The position numbers were made by a program, and so were the translations under genes. From Nothopassalora personata (lineage: Eukaryota; Ascomycota; Dothideomycetes; Mycosphaerellales; Mycosphaerellaceae), in the NCBI GenBank assembly GCA_033816765.1, contig CM066287.1, positions 3,906,001-3,970,000 of the forward strand: a stretch of DNA of 64,000 nt, written 5' to 3'. Positions 30,721-42,528 of the stretch are shown one piece after another (position 1 is the first letter of the stretch; each line of letters starts with the position of its first letter). A model generated the notes under the pieces. That model saw only the letters and a program-made list of their open reading frames with translations, was not told the origin of the DNA and searched no databases.

Positions 30721-33700
30721 ACTAACGTATGCTACGAAACTAGCGAGGGAATGGACAGCTATGTTAGTATTAATCGAGCGGGCTAGATAGTCGAATAACG
30801 TAAACGCCACTCATAAGACAAGTGAGCGTTAGTACTAGTAACCTAATAAATCTAAAGACGAGTCTACCGCGTGGCTAGAAGGTAAGTTAAGGAAGATAAG
30901 TAACTATAAGAAACAAGTAAGATCTAAGGACTAGAAGCACCTACACCCGAAGCATTAGAACTAGAATTAGAACTAGAATTAGAACTAGAAACCTATAGGC
31001 TATAGCTGTAGCCGGAAATCAACTAGAAACTAGGAGCCTATAAACCTGCACTAACTACTTAGTTCTACTCATTCTTACATAACTCCTTTGTCTAGACCCA
31101 CTCGTTATCGTAGCTAATACTAGTCTCACTAGACGCGTCCCTAAGTAGCTAGCTAGTGAAGTTCCTATAGTAGTTACGGAAGAAGCTCTTATTGCGCCCT
31201 TCGCTTATAAAGTATATCTACTCGAGAGTAGTAACTAAGCTAAGCTACTTATCTATTAATTTTATAGCTCGGACGCGCTAATTATGCATCTTCTTATAGA
31301 AGAGCTCCGAGTCTAGGCGGACCGTAGCATTAAGCCACCTTCTAGCATTAAGGATGACTTCGTTGTCGTTCTAAGACTTTAAACCCGCTAGGGCATCGGA
31401 CAGGGGGCTAATACCGCTAAGGTGTACGGCCGTAGGGAAAGGATAGCTAGGTACTAGGCGTCGATACTTAAACCCTGTAGCGCTCTTACTTAGCGTCTTG
31501 AAGTTATAATAGAGGTCCATTACCTAGTGCATGCTCTAGCTTCTCTAGAGTTTAAGATAGTTATCGTCGCGGATCTCGATAAAGTAAGGGTTAATCTAAC
31601 GTAGCGTCCTCTTATGTACGGCCTACCTTATTAGAACGCCTACAGTAGTCACCCGCATTTGCCTAGCGCATAGGTCCTCTCTAAACTAGCTAATGCTGTT
31701 CTTACTTAGGTAATTCTAGACCCTAACCGAGAAGAAACGCTTGAATCGGCCGTCTTCTATATAGTCGTTAGTCTAGTACTACTAGATAAACTCTCTAGCA
31801 TTCCCTTACTTATAAAAACCGTATTAAAACTCCGGCCCACTAGTGCCCTCTAAGTTAAGAGAGTATAGTATGTTAAGCCGGTTACTAGTCTAGTAGTTTT
31901 CAATTTCGAGATTTAAGTCGACCCTAGTATACTGTACTATAGTGTTCGCGTTACCCCCCTAATGAGCCCTATTAAAGCTAAAAATCGTAGGCCTAGGGAA
32001 GGAAATGAACCGAGTATAGTATTAAGGGTATAGAGCTACTTATAAGAGCTATAGCCCGGGGTCTTATCGTATAATCTATTAGCTTAGAGAATACTACATA
32101 TTCTAGTAGACGCCGCCGTTACTAACCTTTTTCAATTCTCGTAGGTACTATCGGTATACGTCGAATTCTCGACTCATTATTTCTCTAACTGTTTTAACCC
32201 GCGGCGCTAGTTTAGCGTTATTGTACTAGTATAGTATATTACTATTAATGTAGGTACCGGTGCTATTAAGATTGGCTTAGTTAGCTTCATCGATGCTAAA
32301 TTTGTCGAGGATCTAGTTATAGTTAGTATACGTAACGATGCTACTCGTAGTGCCGACTTTACCTCGAACGCGGAGGTAGCTAAGCGGGTTAATAGTCTTC
32401 TAACTACGCTTATTAGAGCGAAACTACGACCTATTCTTCACCTTAATAGCTGAAAGACTCTTACCTTTAAAGAGCTAGTCTTAGACCTTAAGCGCGCGCT
32501 TACATAGGGTATTAGCGGTAATACCGGGATTCGTAACGAAGTAGAGGGCCTTATAGTAGAAATCTCGAATATACTAATGGCACATTATAGCGCTAACCTT
32601 ACCATCCCTCTTAAGAACGTCCGAGACAGCATATTCGAGTATCTTAAGGCCCGCTATCCGGTACTTAGGTAGCTAGTTAATACTATCTACATTAATTAAG
32701 TTTCTAAACTTAATGCTACAGTACCGCTTATTATAGGTACAGTTAGCGCGCTTAATCCGGAGGGCCTCGTCTTCTTATAGGATCTAATCTTTAAAGACTA
32801 ATACATCCCTAATTATAGCCGAAGGTAACATAGTAAGTATCGGATTACTATTCTTAGTTAAGGCCGGAGTGGATTGTAGGGTACTAACCGGTATACCTAG
32901 CGGACTACCCTCGCGTATAGGTGCGCTATCTAGCGTTCGGTTAGGCGAGGATCGAGTAGGAGCAGTTATACCCTTACCTATGCTCTCGCCTATACGGAGC
33001 TACTTAAGTCGACTCGACTTGCGACCGCCTCTCGATAGGACTGTAGGCTAGGTAGAAGCTAGTAGTAGAGTTAGCGTAGTACTCTTTACACGTCCTTTAC
33101 CTTTACTACCCGGTAGTAGCTAACGTGGCTAAGGCTATTACTAGCTAGATAGTCTAGGTTAATCTATACTATCCTCTAGGGACGCGGACTTCTTAGTAAT
33201 AGTACCCTCTATAAAGTATAGAAGGCTATCCTTATAGACGGCTAGGCGGTGTCTTCTAATAATCTCCCTACTCTTAGCCGACTACGGATCAATACTACGT
33301 GCTTTAGCCTCCCTGTCGCACCGGGTAAGATCACTAGGCTCTAGAATTCGCTTACGATCTATGCCCTTACGGCCGATCCTTATACGCTAGATTAGTGCCC
33401 TCTAAATTCTACTAATAGCCCTACTATAATCTAGGTACTTATTAATAAAGGCTGTAAACTAGCGGCGCCCGCTATTAGTACTATAAAGCTCGGAGATAAC
33501 GCGTCGATTAAGAATCTTATTGTCTATCTACTGTAGCTAGTGGCGGGTAAGCGTAGCTCGAAGAGTCTTCTCTCGGTTACGAATCTCTAAACCGGTCTTA
33601 CGAATCTTACCGACGATAGGAAATAAGACATTAAGCTTCTTATTACTAAGGAATTCATCCTAGTAGCTCTTACCTATACCGCTCTCAACTTCCTCAAAAA

Positions 33701-34450
33701 ATAGGTTAACCTAGACGGAGTAGTCTTCGAACACCTTCTCGAAGCCCTTATAGAAGTCCTTTAATACCTTAACCCGCTTCTAAGGACTAAGCTCTCGGAA
33801 CATAACATTAGCGGCGGACTTCGGCGTATTCGTGTTAGTAAGGACATGCTTAACGTTATCCGGTAGGCGAAGGGACTCGAACAAGGTCTAAGGTAGGCGG
33901 GTGAGCCTAGTAATAGTACTAGTAAGCGCTATGCTCGAGCTAGCCGGGCGTAACGAAGGACTAGCTAAAGCTATAATAACTAGGACTCGCTAGTAGTAAG
34001 ATCGTAAGAGCTAGCTATCTCGTAGTACTACTCTAGAGTATTAGTAAGCTTTAAAAGCTTAGTGTCGGGGTGGGGGCTTTAAAGAAGGTTAAGGTCGTAA
34101 AGAGAGAGAAGCTAAAGAACCGTCTAATGTGTGTAGTAGTAGTAGATGGATGTGTTAGTATTTAAAGAAAGGGAGAGGAAGTAGTAGGTAGAGAGCTACG
34201 CCTAAGTATGCCTCTTAGCGTATGTCCCTATAACCGTTATAAGGTAGTAGCGCCAAGACCGGTCTTATAAGTAGTAAGAGCAGTGCCATTAAGGTTACAC
34301 TAAAGGTCCGATGACCCTACATGTGACCGAAAACTAGTGCTAGTAACTACCTAGGTAAGCATTCGGTAGGGGGCATGCTACGCTATTACGTAATCCGATT
34401 TACCGGTCCTAGGACCGGTAAATATAACTCTACTAACTAAGGTCTAACTA
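30721..34450 (-). other. Gyp-D: long non-pol segment, unidentified degraded ORFs
   Basis: About 3.7 kb between the pol relic and the 3' LTR side of Gyp-D, heavily RIP-degraded. If TAG is read as Gln or Trp, three stretches give long open translations: minus strand about 31.05-31.95 kb (for example YKKMHNQRVRAIKLIDKQLS), plus strand about 32.24-32.70 kb (for example AEVAKRVNSLLTTLIRAKL), and minus strand about 33.2-33.95 kb (for example LKDFYKGFEKVFEDYSVW). I do not recognise any of them. They could be an accessory ORF of Gyp-D or a further, unrecognised nested element. Confidence 0.45.
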
Positions 34451-35022
34451 AGGTAAGAACACCCTATAAAGTGAAGTCTAGATAACCGAATCGGCTTAAT
34501 AAACTAAAGGGCATGCGCAACATATACCTAAGGGAAGTAAACTCCGTACGCTACTACTAACTAATTAGTTCTTAACCTCGATCCTACTAAACTGTGAAAT
34601 TTCGGCTATAGAAAGGTTATAAGGCCTAACCTATAGCTTCTTAGATTCCGGTTTAGGATACGATCCCCTTTCGTCAACTCCTATAGGTAGCACGTCTTCG
34701 TCGGCGATAGGCTCGATCTCGTTCGAATTACTACTATCTTCGCTATTAGCGACGCTATTAGCGACTTCTCCCTCCCCTATTACGAGATCGATCCTATTAT
34801 CTAGGCCTAGTACTCCTATGTTATCCGGGCGAAGCTTTAGAACTAGCTTAAGGTTTTCTCGTGCCTAAACTCCCTTTATTAGCGTACTATTAAGTTCCTT
34901 AAGAATATAGGTACTAAACTCCCTAGAGACACTAGACACCCGATATGGACCTTACTATTGGTAACCGATCTTGCGTGAGAAGTTATCCTTATATAGCTTA
35001 TCGAACCTTATTGTTAAGGGGA
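34451..35022 (-). pseudogene. Gyp-D: C-terminal pol relic
   Basis: Minus-strand relic continuing the integrase C-terminal region (for example KLYKDNFSRKIGYQ at about 34955-35020), followed by an acidic low-complexity tail. Interrupted at 35023 by a Gyp-B-type LTR. Confidence 0.55.
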
Positions 35023-35208
35023 TGTCGCAATGTATAGCACGCCCACGACCTGCCAGTCGTAGATGAACTAATTCTTGCCTTTTGTTCAAGACGCATCGCG
35101 CGTCGCAAGGTGTACTCATGCGTGTCACGTGCGGCTTGGCAGCCGGTCGCGACCGCATGTCACATGCAAGGCCACATGTAGGGGTTAGCCACTGGGCTGC
35201 CCCTTACA
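35023..35208 (-). repeat. Gyp-B-type LTR with little RIP, inside Gyp-D
   Basis: 186 bp. On the minus strand it starts TGTAAGGGGCAGCC and ends GCGACA; it aligns with the 171-bp Gyp-B LTRs but keeps CpA/TpG dinucleotides they have lost. No clear target duplication: GGGGA on the left, CTTAT on the right. It is therefore a solo LTR or a recombined insertion. Confidence 0.65.
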
Positions 35209-36442
35209 CTTATAATAAGGTCGCCCTTCTAGAAACTAATAAAGTTAACATTCTGGTAAGAATTAAAGTAGTCCTTACTAAGTTCTCTTAGTCGCTTCCT
35301 TCGAGTATATAGCTCTTCTAAACTAAGGTCTCGAGCCTAGAGTTGACGCGCACGTATAGTAAGTAGATCCTTAGTCGTTCTTACCGATCCCTATTAATAA
35401 TTCGCCTACGTCGGGTACTTAACCTTAATTGGCAGAATCGTGCGATAGCTATATAGGACCTAAGCTAGGGTTATTCTAGTAGTACGATAGGTCGTGGTCC
35501 TATTAGCCTATAACATAGCGGGTACCTATTACTCCTATCCGCGGTATATGTTCCTTATGAGCTTTACTAACGCTATACGAATCGGACGGTACCTAACCTT
35601 AACCGGAGCATTAGACTACGGATAGTACGGTAATATTCGGATCCTTCGAACACTAAGTCCCACGAGTAACCGCTTAACCTTAGCCGCATGAACCGTAGCG
35701 TTGTTAAGCACAATTTTAGTATAGTAGCCGTGCCTATAGAAGATATCTTCGTATAGAAACTTAGTAACCGTCTTAGAGCTAGGAGGTGTCCTTATTACTC
35801 TAGCCTCGATCCAGTTACTAAGTGCTTCGCGCGCAACTAGGAGGTATCTATTTCTATGCACCTAGACGGGGTCCGAGTACCACTTCTTACTAATGACCTA
35901 AGGGCTCGATGAGTGGAGCTTACTAGCGCGCTAGTTGCCTTCGCGAAACCTATAAGGAGCATAACTTCGAACCTACGTAGAGACATCGGCGAAGCACCCG
36001 TCCTAGTAATATCGATCGGAAATAAGGTTATACACGACCTTAGCGCTACGGTGACCGTGTCTCTTATGGCATTCTATAACGATCTCCTTCTAAGCCTTAT
36101 TATCGTTAATTACAAGTTGTAACGGTACTCCTCGGCGCTTCTAGAAGAACAGTAACTAGTCCCGGATAAAGAAATTAACGCTCTTCTTTACTAGTCGCCG
36201 GTACTTAGTACGGGTAATACTATCGGGCCGGGTCCTAGTTTCTATAACCTAAGTAAGCTACTAAGAGCCCTTAGAATATTAGTCCCCGAGATGTCGTGTT
36301 TTCTAGATTTTAACTAGATAGGTGTCGACCGGCTCCGGGTACCCAAATAGCTTATTATTAATTATCCGGTCGACTTCGTCTTCGTTAGCTTCCCTAGGTT
36401 CCTAAGGTGTAGAGGGCCTACGAGATAGGGCATCTAGGCTAG
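35209..36442 (-). pseudogene. Gyp-D: integrase relic
   Basis: The minus-strand open stretch 35861-35616 encodes part of an integrase catalytic core (LLVAREALSNWIEAR and FLYEDIFYRHGYYTKIVLNN), typical of Ty3/gypsy integrases, where VDGGPE-type residues following VL have decayed to LNNAT. The flanks are RIP-degraded. Confidence 0.75.
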
Positions 36443-36447
36443 TATAC

Positions 36448-36801
36448 TGTTACGGTTTGATTCGTGGAGAACTCACAGCCACTCACTAAGCGAGGAGAGC
36501 AAAGAAACTTGCGGGACGGAGAGCAAGAGATCAAGAGATCGAGAGAGCAAGAGATCAAGAGATCAAGAGATTAAGAGAGCAAGAGATCAAGAGATCAAGA
36601 GAGCAAGAGAGAGCAGGACAGATCACGCCAAGACATGGCACTATATAGACGACGCTCTTTTGCAAGTAGATAGGAGCCTCGTGCTCAACTCATTTTAAGT
36701 ATACACCATATACTGTTTGGAACCACTACCTTCATAACTGATTGAGACATCCCTGCAAAGATCCAAGCCCGAGTTGTGATAACGTACAGCGGTTCCTAAC
36801 A
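36448..36801 (+). repeat. Solo LTR of the element C family
   Basis: 354 bp, TGTTACGG...GGTTCCTAACA, with a perfect 5-bp target duplication TATAC (36443-36447, 36802-36806). It is homologous to the LTRs of element C (50861-51201 and 52973-53361, opposite orientation). It contains a purine repeat (GAGAGCAA/GAGATCAA units, about 36500-36615) and a TATA-like CTATATAG near 36640. Little RIP. Confidence 0.9.
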
Positions 36802-36806
36802 TATAC

Positions 36807-38520
36807 CTAGCTCCCGTAACGTGCTTTACTTCGAATGTAAATAGCCTAATCTATACGACCTACCGGGCTATTACCGAGTTCGGCAGGTCCGAAGCCGGCC
36901 GGTTAAGCTACTATACAAGTGTCTTAGCATTAACCTTAAGGATAAAATTAACGCTAGTGATATATCTCTAGATCTTCTTAAGTCCCTTAAGGACCCTAAG
37001 GCATTCCCGCTTACTAGCATTATATCTAGATTCTAACGCGTTCTAGATTCTACTCTTATACCGTACCGGGTAACGCCGTCGAGTACTGTCTATTAATTCT
37101 TAAGAAACGATACATCCCCATCTAGTGCCGCTAGTATTAACTAAGATAAAGATAGACCTAGCACTAGGTAAGTAGTAGAGGGTAACTAAGGCTAGAGCCT
37201 ATATAAGATATCTAGTAACCTCTTCTTTCGAGAACTGCTTATTTTCTATCTAGGTGAACTCGGCGCCCTTCTTTAGTAGCTTATACATTAGTCGAGCGAT
37301 GATAACGAACTAGGGGATCTATATCCGGAAGTACACGTATAGCCCTATATAGGTACGGACCTCCTTAATATAGGTAGGCGTAGGCTAATCTAGGATCTTA
37401 GCTATAACCTTTAGGTTAGGATAGCGACCATCCGGGCTAGTAACGTACCTAACAATCTTAAGCTTTTCGTATAACTATTAGGATTTGCTTCTAGTAACTA
37501 CCGTACTAGCTCTTTCTAGGTTAGTAAGAACTAGATCTAGGGAAACAATGTGCTTAACGACCTATTTCCTTAACCTAGGCTCTACTTCGGCATTCCTATA
37601 GTCCTCGGTTAGTCCCTTAATACCGATGTTATCGAGAAACGGCTTCGCTCGATGCGAGATATGATTAAGTAGAATCTTTATTACCGCACGCACGAACTAA
37701 GTAACTGAATTAGTAGCTCCTTAAGGTAGAGTCGTGTTACGTACTAGGCTAAGAGGGGTCATAAAGGCTATTAAGTCCCGGTAGGACTTATCTAAAGTAA
37801 TCTAATCATAACCTAAAAATAGGTCCATAAGTAAAGCGACTCGGTAACCGGTAAAATCCTCTAAGAAGCTATCTATGTCCGGTGGAATGTTAGCATCGCG
37901 TATAGTAACCTTATTTAGGAGCATAGCTAAGTTAATTAACCGATATGGCACATTGCTTCTAGAGGTATTAACCTTCTTTACAACTAGGAACTAGCTATTA
38001 GAGTATGCCCCTTATGAGTATTCTAGGATATTGTTCTTAATCCGGGCTCTAATTATGCGTTTAACAATCGCCCTAAGACTTAGGTGCAACCGGATAGGGC
38101 GTGCCTACTATAGCCTATAAGGGACCGTGTTAATCTTCTAAGGTAGCATAACGTCGTGCCTAATTTGCCTTATGTAACTAAAATCCTAAGCGAGGACTGC
38201 CTCCCGGTTATAGAGCATCTTATCGAATAAGGCCCTTTCTATTAGCAATAGCTTAATGCTAACCTTAATTAAGGTAAGTCGTTCTAGCGTAATCCGGCTA
38301 CCTCGCTTAATACTTAAGAATTTCTTAGTTAAGTACTTCCTATCGAACGGACCTTGTCCTTTAGGCATCTTAGATTCTAGGTATAGTGCCCTACGCTTCT
38401 ATTCTATATCTCCCTTAACTCGTAATTCTAGGCGTTTGTGAACGCTCGCGTCTACTAGCTTCTTTTTGTCCGCCTTACGCTTGTACATCGTAAAGACCTA
38501 CGGTATCCTAATGTTAGCTA
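36807..38520 (-). pseudogene. Gyp-D: reverse transcriptase / RNase H relic
   Basis: Minus-strand relic. Around 37.9-37.6 kb it encodes, with TAG read as Gln/Trp, a gypsy-type RT core (ALLMDLFLGYDQI) and a catalytic motif decayed to PFLDNIGIKG. The latter resembles the PF(M/L)DDIGVKGP form of a divergent fungal gypsy clade; Asp to Asn here is a RIP-type change. RNase H-like sequence lies toward lower coordinates. Not functional. Confidence 0.7.
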
Positions 38521-41500
38521 TATATTAGCCTACTTGTTACTTCCGTGCCTAAGCATTTAATGTAGATTGCCTTAGGATCTTAGAGGGCTAATCCCCTTAA
38601 ACTAAATAAACATTAGTAATAGAATCTCCCTTAAACGCGCCTATTCCAATTTTTGCAACTCGTTCCTTTGCTCTAGCAGTCCTAAGTAATCCTAATAAGT
38701 GAGCTAAATGGTTACTAGGCGTTAGAGCCTTACCGGGTTCCTATAGATGCGTCGTGTTTTCCTATAGATACGTCGTGTCGTAGTAGTATCCGTTTTCCTT
38801 ACTATAGCTATTTACCGGTGCCGGGACCGGTAAATTAAAGTCCGAGGTTTCTCCGAGATAGTGCGAGATCCTTACCGATTTTATTAAATCCGGCTTTAGC
38901 GAGTCGGTGGGTTAAGCGCCGTAACTTAACCTACCCTTCCATTTCCCGACGCTTTTAATAGTTCTTAAAGGGTCTTATACCTATCCGAGCTAACTAGGGT
39001 AGTAAACATAACACTTTCACCTTTGCGGCTAGTAATAGTCCCCTCCTATAAACCATTATCGTAGTTACGGGCAGTAAGCCGCACCTTACGGGCCTACGGG
39101 CGTCCTAGGATTGTTAGTGAGTTTAGATCCGAGGAGATAAACATGTTCACTTGGTAGTAAACCCTAAATACCTAAACATCCAAATTGCCTATAACACCTT
39201 TAAACTAGGCCCGCCCTCTAGCACCTCGAAAGGTAAGCTAAGCACTCGACATTACCGGTAACCTAAATCTATGAGCGTTCCTCTAGCCGATAATATTCAC
39301 CTCGGAGCCCTTATTAATTAGGCACCTAATCTAGTTCTTGTTCATCCTAAACTCCGCTACTACCTAAGGACTAGGGACTATAGTAAAGTTATTAAGGACA
39401 CTAGAGAGCCCGATTTTCTTAACGTCCTTATATAGCTTAGTAGTAGGGACCGTCCCTTTAGAGCAAAGTATAGTTAAATACACTCCGACATACTAGGCCT
39501 AACTATCTTCGCGGAAGACCTCCTTATTATACTTAGGTTTATCTTTATAGGTGACTACTTGTCTAGTGCGAACCTTAGGGTCCTTTCCTATAAGACGTCG
39601 TACTATAGCGAGCTTCTCCTAAAGGGTGGGGGTGTTAGTAACGCGACCGAAGAGGGTAGCCTCGAACTAGCGACTATATCGAAACTAATCTTAGGCGTTC
39701 ACATTAGGAAACGTTGTCTAGAGGATCTAATTAATCTAGTAGATAATACCCTCTTCCTTTATAACCGGGCCATTACTAGCTAAACTATATTGTCGGACGT
39801 AGTTGTTAATCCTTATAGTCTTAGCATTCTATATACGCTTTCTTTATGCGAAGGGGGCGTTTACGGGACTAATAGGCATATCCTTAGGCAGTCCTTTATT
39901 AGTGTCGTTCCCTAATCTATTTATTTAGGCATCATTTCCCCTTCCTAGGGTTACCCCGGATTTAGCTAATAATTAAGTTTCGCTTATTTAAGCACTAACT
40001 TCGTTAACCATTTTAACCTCCTACTAGTCAATCTTAGCTTACCGGATCTCCTGTTCTAATTGTAGGCGAACTTTCTTAGTAGCCTTAGCTCGGGCTCGTA
40101 GATCCTAGGCTAAGGACCGGGTTCTCGGGTGCGGATTCTTTAGAATGCCTACGGGTGCCTTCCCTTTCACTTTGTTAGACTGCATAGGATAGGTAGATAC
40201 CTCGTTAAGCTCGCCTAAGTCGATCGCCTACTCCGCTTCACTTTCTTCGAATGAGACCTAATATGTCCTAGTAGCCTTCTCCGTTTAGCTAGACCGTGCG
40301 TCCTAAGGGCTATATTCTATTAAATGCCTAAAGTTAGGAGGGGGCTTAGAATAATTAGGAGGTATGACCTTTATTACCCTAGTGTAGTCCCTACCTATCT
40401 ATTACTTACGTAGTGTAGAAATCTTATATTAGTTATTAAACTCGATTGGCCTATAATGTTCTTCGAGTAGAGGGAGCATATAGAGTAGTTTCGGTTTACT
40501 ATAGTCCCTCCGAAAGTTGAACTTAGTAGGACGCGGATCGCCTTCTTTCCCTAGATACTACTAGTTGTTCGGGGCGAGGTGTACGTAGCCCCGGGATATT
40601 AAGGACCTTATCGCCCTATAGTTACTAGCCTAGTGCTTCGAACTGCTACAGTTGTAGCAATAGCTATCTATCGCTTTAGACTACTCGCGATTCTACGATG
40701 GGGGACGCTACATTACGTAAACCTGCAGTTTAGTATCTAGGTCGTGCCTCTCCGGTTATATAGAGCGTTAATTCTCGCTCGGGTAGAAGGTACCCGCGTC
40801 CGCGACGCGACCGCGTTAGTATACACGTATACTTATCTTAGCTACCTTCTAAATTAGGTTATTATTAACAATAGTTCTAGAGGTAGCCTTCTTAAGCGTG
40901 TTAATCTTAGGCTTAAGGCGCGGCATTTACTTTACGACTAAGCGGTATAGCTAAGGTAAAGTAAGAGGGAAATCTATATACATAGCTTTCCATCCCTCCT
41001 CACTATCTACGATACTAGTAGCTTCATCGAGGATCCTTTAAAAGTCCCTAAACTTCTTAGGTTACTTTAGGTAAAGCCCGTAAGCCTTATAGACCGCTTT
41101 CGCGATAGCCTCTAGTAATCCCTAAAGGAGAAGACGACTCCGGGAGCTATTATCTAAATCCTTAGGTTCAATTAGGTTACTTGAGGATATAAATAGGCGG
41201 ATGAATTCCTTTACATCTTGTTCTTTAGGCCTCTTGCCTTACTGTGCCCTAATAATCTCCTTAAGATATTCCCGACTCCCTAATATCGAGTAGGCGTTAA
41301 ACCTTAAGAACTCTAATAAGAACGCCCTCCTAAAACGTGCCTTATTAGTGAGCTACCTAGGTAGCCTCATAACTACGCGCCGGATAGTAGTTTCGTAATT
41401 GCGCTTAAACCTGCCCTAGAAATCATCCTTCTTAATGGATGCCCGAGGCGGATACTAGTCTATTAGGTCGCTAAACCGCTCCTAGAACTTAGTAGCATTA

Positions 41501-42109
41501 GTGCTATTAAAGAACGGATTCTTAGCACCTCCTAGAGGTGGAAAGCGAGGGCTAGCGTTTTCCATTACTACTACTAATCGTCTAAAGAGGGCAGTTATAG
41601 TATCTATTCCAATTGTGCTATTTGTTCCTATACCTATACCTAATTTAGCGGCGCTAGTTCCGCTTCTTCCTTCTTTACTAGATTTAGGTGTTTCCCCTTC
41701 CTCCGATTCCTCCATCCCCTTATAAGGGATAGAATCCCTATAGACCCCTTCCATTTTCGTGGGGTTTATAGGCTGTTCGTAGCCTCTATCTATGTCGGCA
41801 AAGGTACTAAGTTTTTCTAGTAATGTAGCCGTATCTATTGTTACGTGGTGCTTGCTTTAGAATGTACTAATACTAGTTATTGCTTAACAGGACCTTATAA
41901 CCGTGATTGTTACTAAATACCTTAGACTTTAAGTGTTTTCGACCTTAGTCGACCTTAACCGTAAACCTTAACCGTAAACCTTAACCTTCAACCTTAACCT
42001 TAAGTGATGACCTTAACCGTGAACCTTAGACCTTAAACCGTAATTTTAACCTTATGCTAATACGCCACCGGGTGTACACTTAATACCCCCCCTCATTAAC
42101 TACTAAAAT
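38521..42109 (-). pseudogene. Gyp-D: gag and protease relic
   Basis: Minus strand. The gag start is probably the ATG at 41754, whose first 90 codons (to 41482) are still open (MEGVYRDSIPYKG). A zinc-knuckle relic CYNCSSSKHWASNY lies at about 40661-40620, with the last Cys changed to Tyr as RIP would do. Protease-region sequence follows at about 39.0-39.4 kb. The part 39440-40109 recurs as 57613-58282. Confidence 0.7.
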
Positions 42110-42523
42110 AATGTCTACTAACTACCCTATATAGGCCTGTCCGAGTTGTAGTGGTGTGGAGCGGCGCTTATGTAAGTAGAGGTATTTACCGGTCCCGGGA
42201 CCGTGAAATAAGGTCACGTAATAAGCAGCGTAGTAGCTAGATAAAACAAGAGGATTGGTAGACCTAAACCCCTATGCCCTCTACTCGAGAGGTATGAATT
42301 GAATTGTTACCTTAATGCTACGCTTATAATGCTAAACTGCGCAGTATTTATCTTAATAGCTATACTAGGTCCCGCTAGCTCACCTAAATGTCTAATTAAA
42401 CCTAAATGAAGTTAGGGCAAGTTAGACCTAAGGGACCCCCCCTCTAAACCTAAGGTCGACATAACTAAACCTAAGGTCGACATAACTAAACCTAAGGTTA
42501 ACACTACTAATTAGTCGTTAATA
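42110..42523 (-). repeat. Gyp-D LTR (5', right copy)
   Basis: 414 bp, same length as 22631-23044; followed by the flank ATAGT (42524-42528). Confidence 0.75.
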
Positions 42524-42528
42524 ATAGT

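Larger units (their letters stand above)
22631..42523 (-). mobile_element. Gyp-D: large RIP-degraded Ty3/gypsy element hosting nested insertions
   Basis: Bounded by 414-bp direct repeats (22631-23044 and 42110-42523) and flanked by ATAGT on both sides (22626-22630, 42524-42528). Gag and pol relics read on the minus strand: gag about 41.75-39.9 kb, RT about 38.2-37.3 kb, integrase about 36.4-35.3 kb. Subtracting Gyp-E and the two inserted LTRs leaves about 11.9 kb, large for a gypsy element. A fragment of a second copy lies at 57613-58282. Confidence 0.75.

Noticed and set aside
32869..33051. 60-codon plus-strand ORF in Gyp-D
   Set aside because: Short, Arg/Leu/Pro-rich, inside stop-saturated repeat DNA, no start context or family match.
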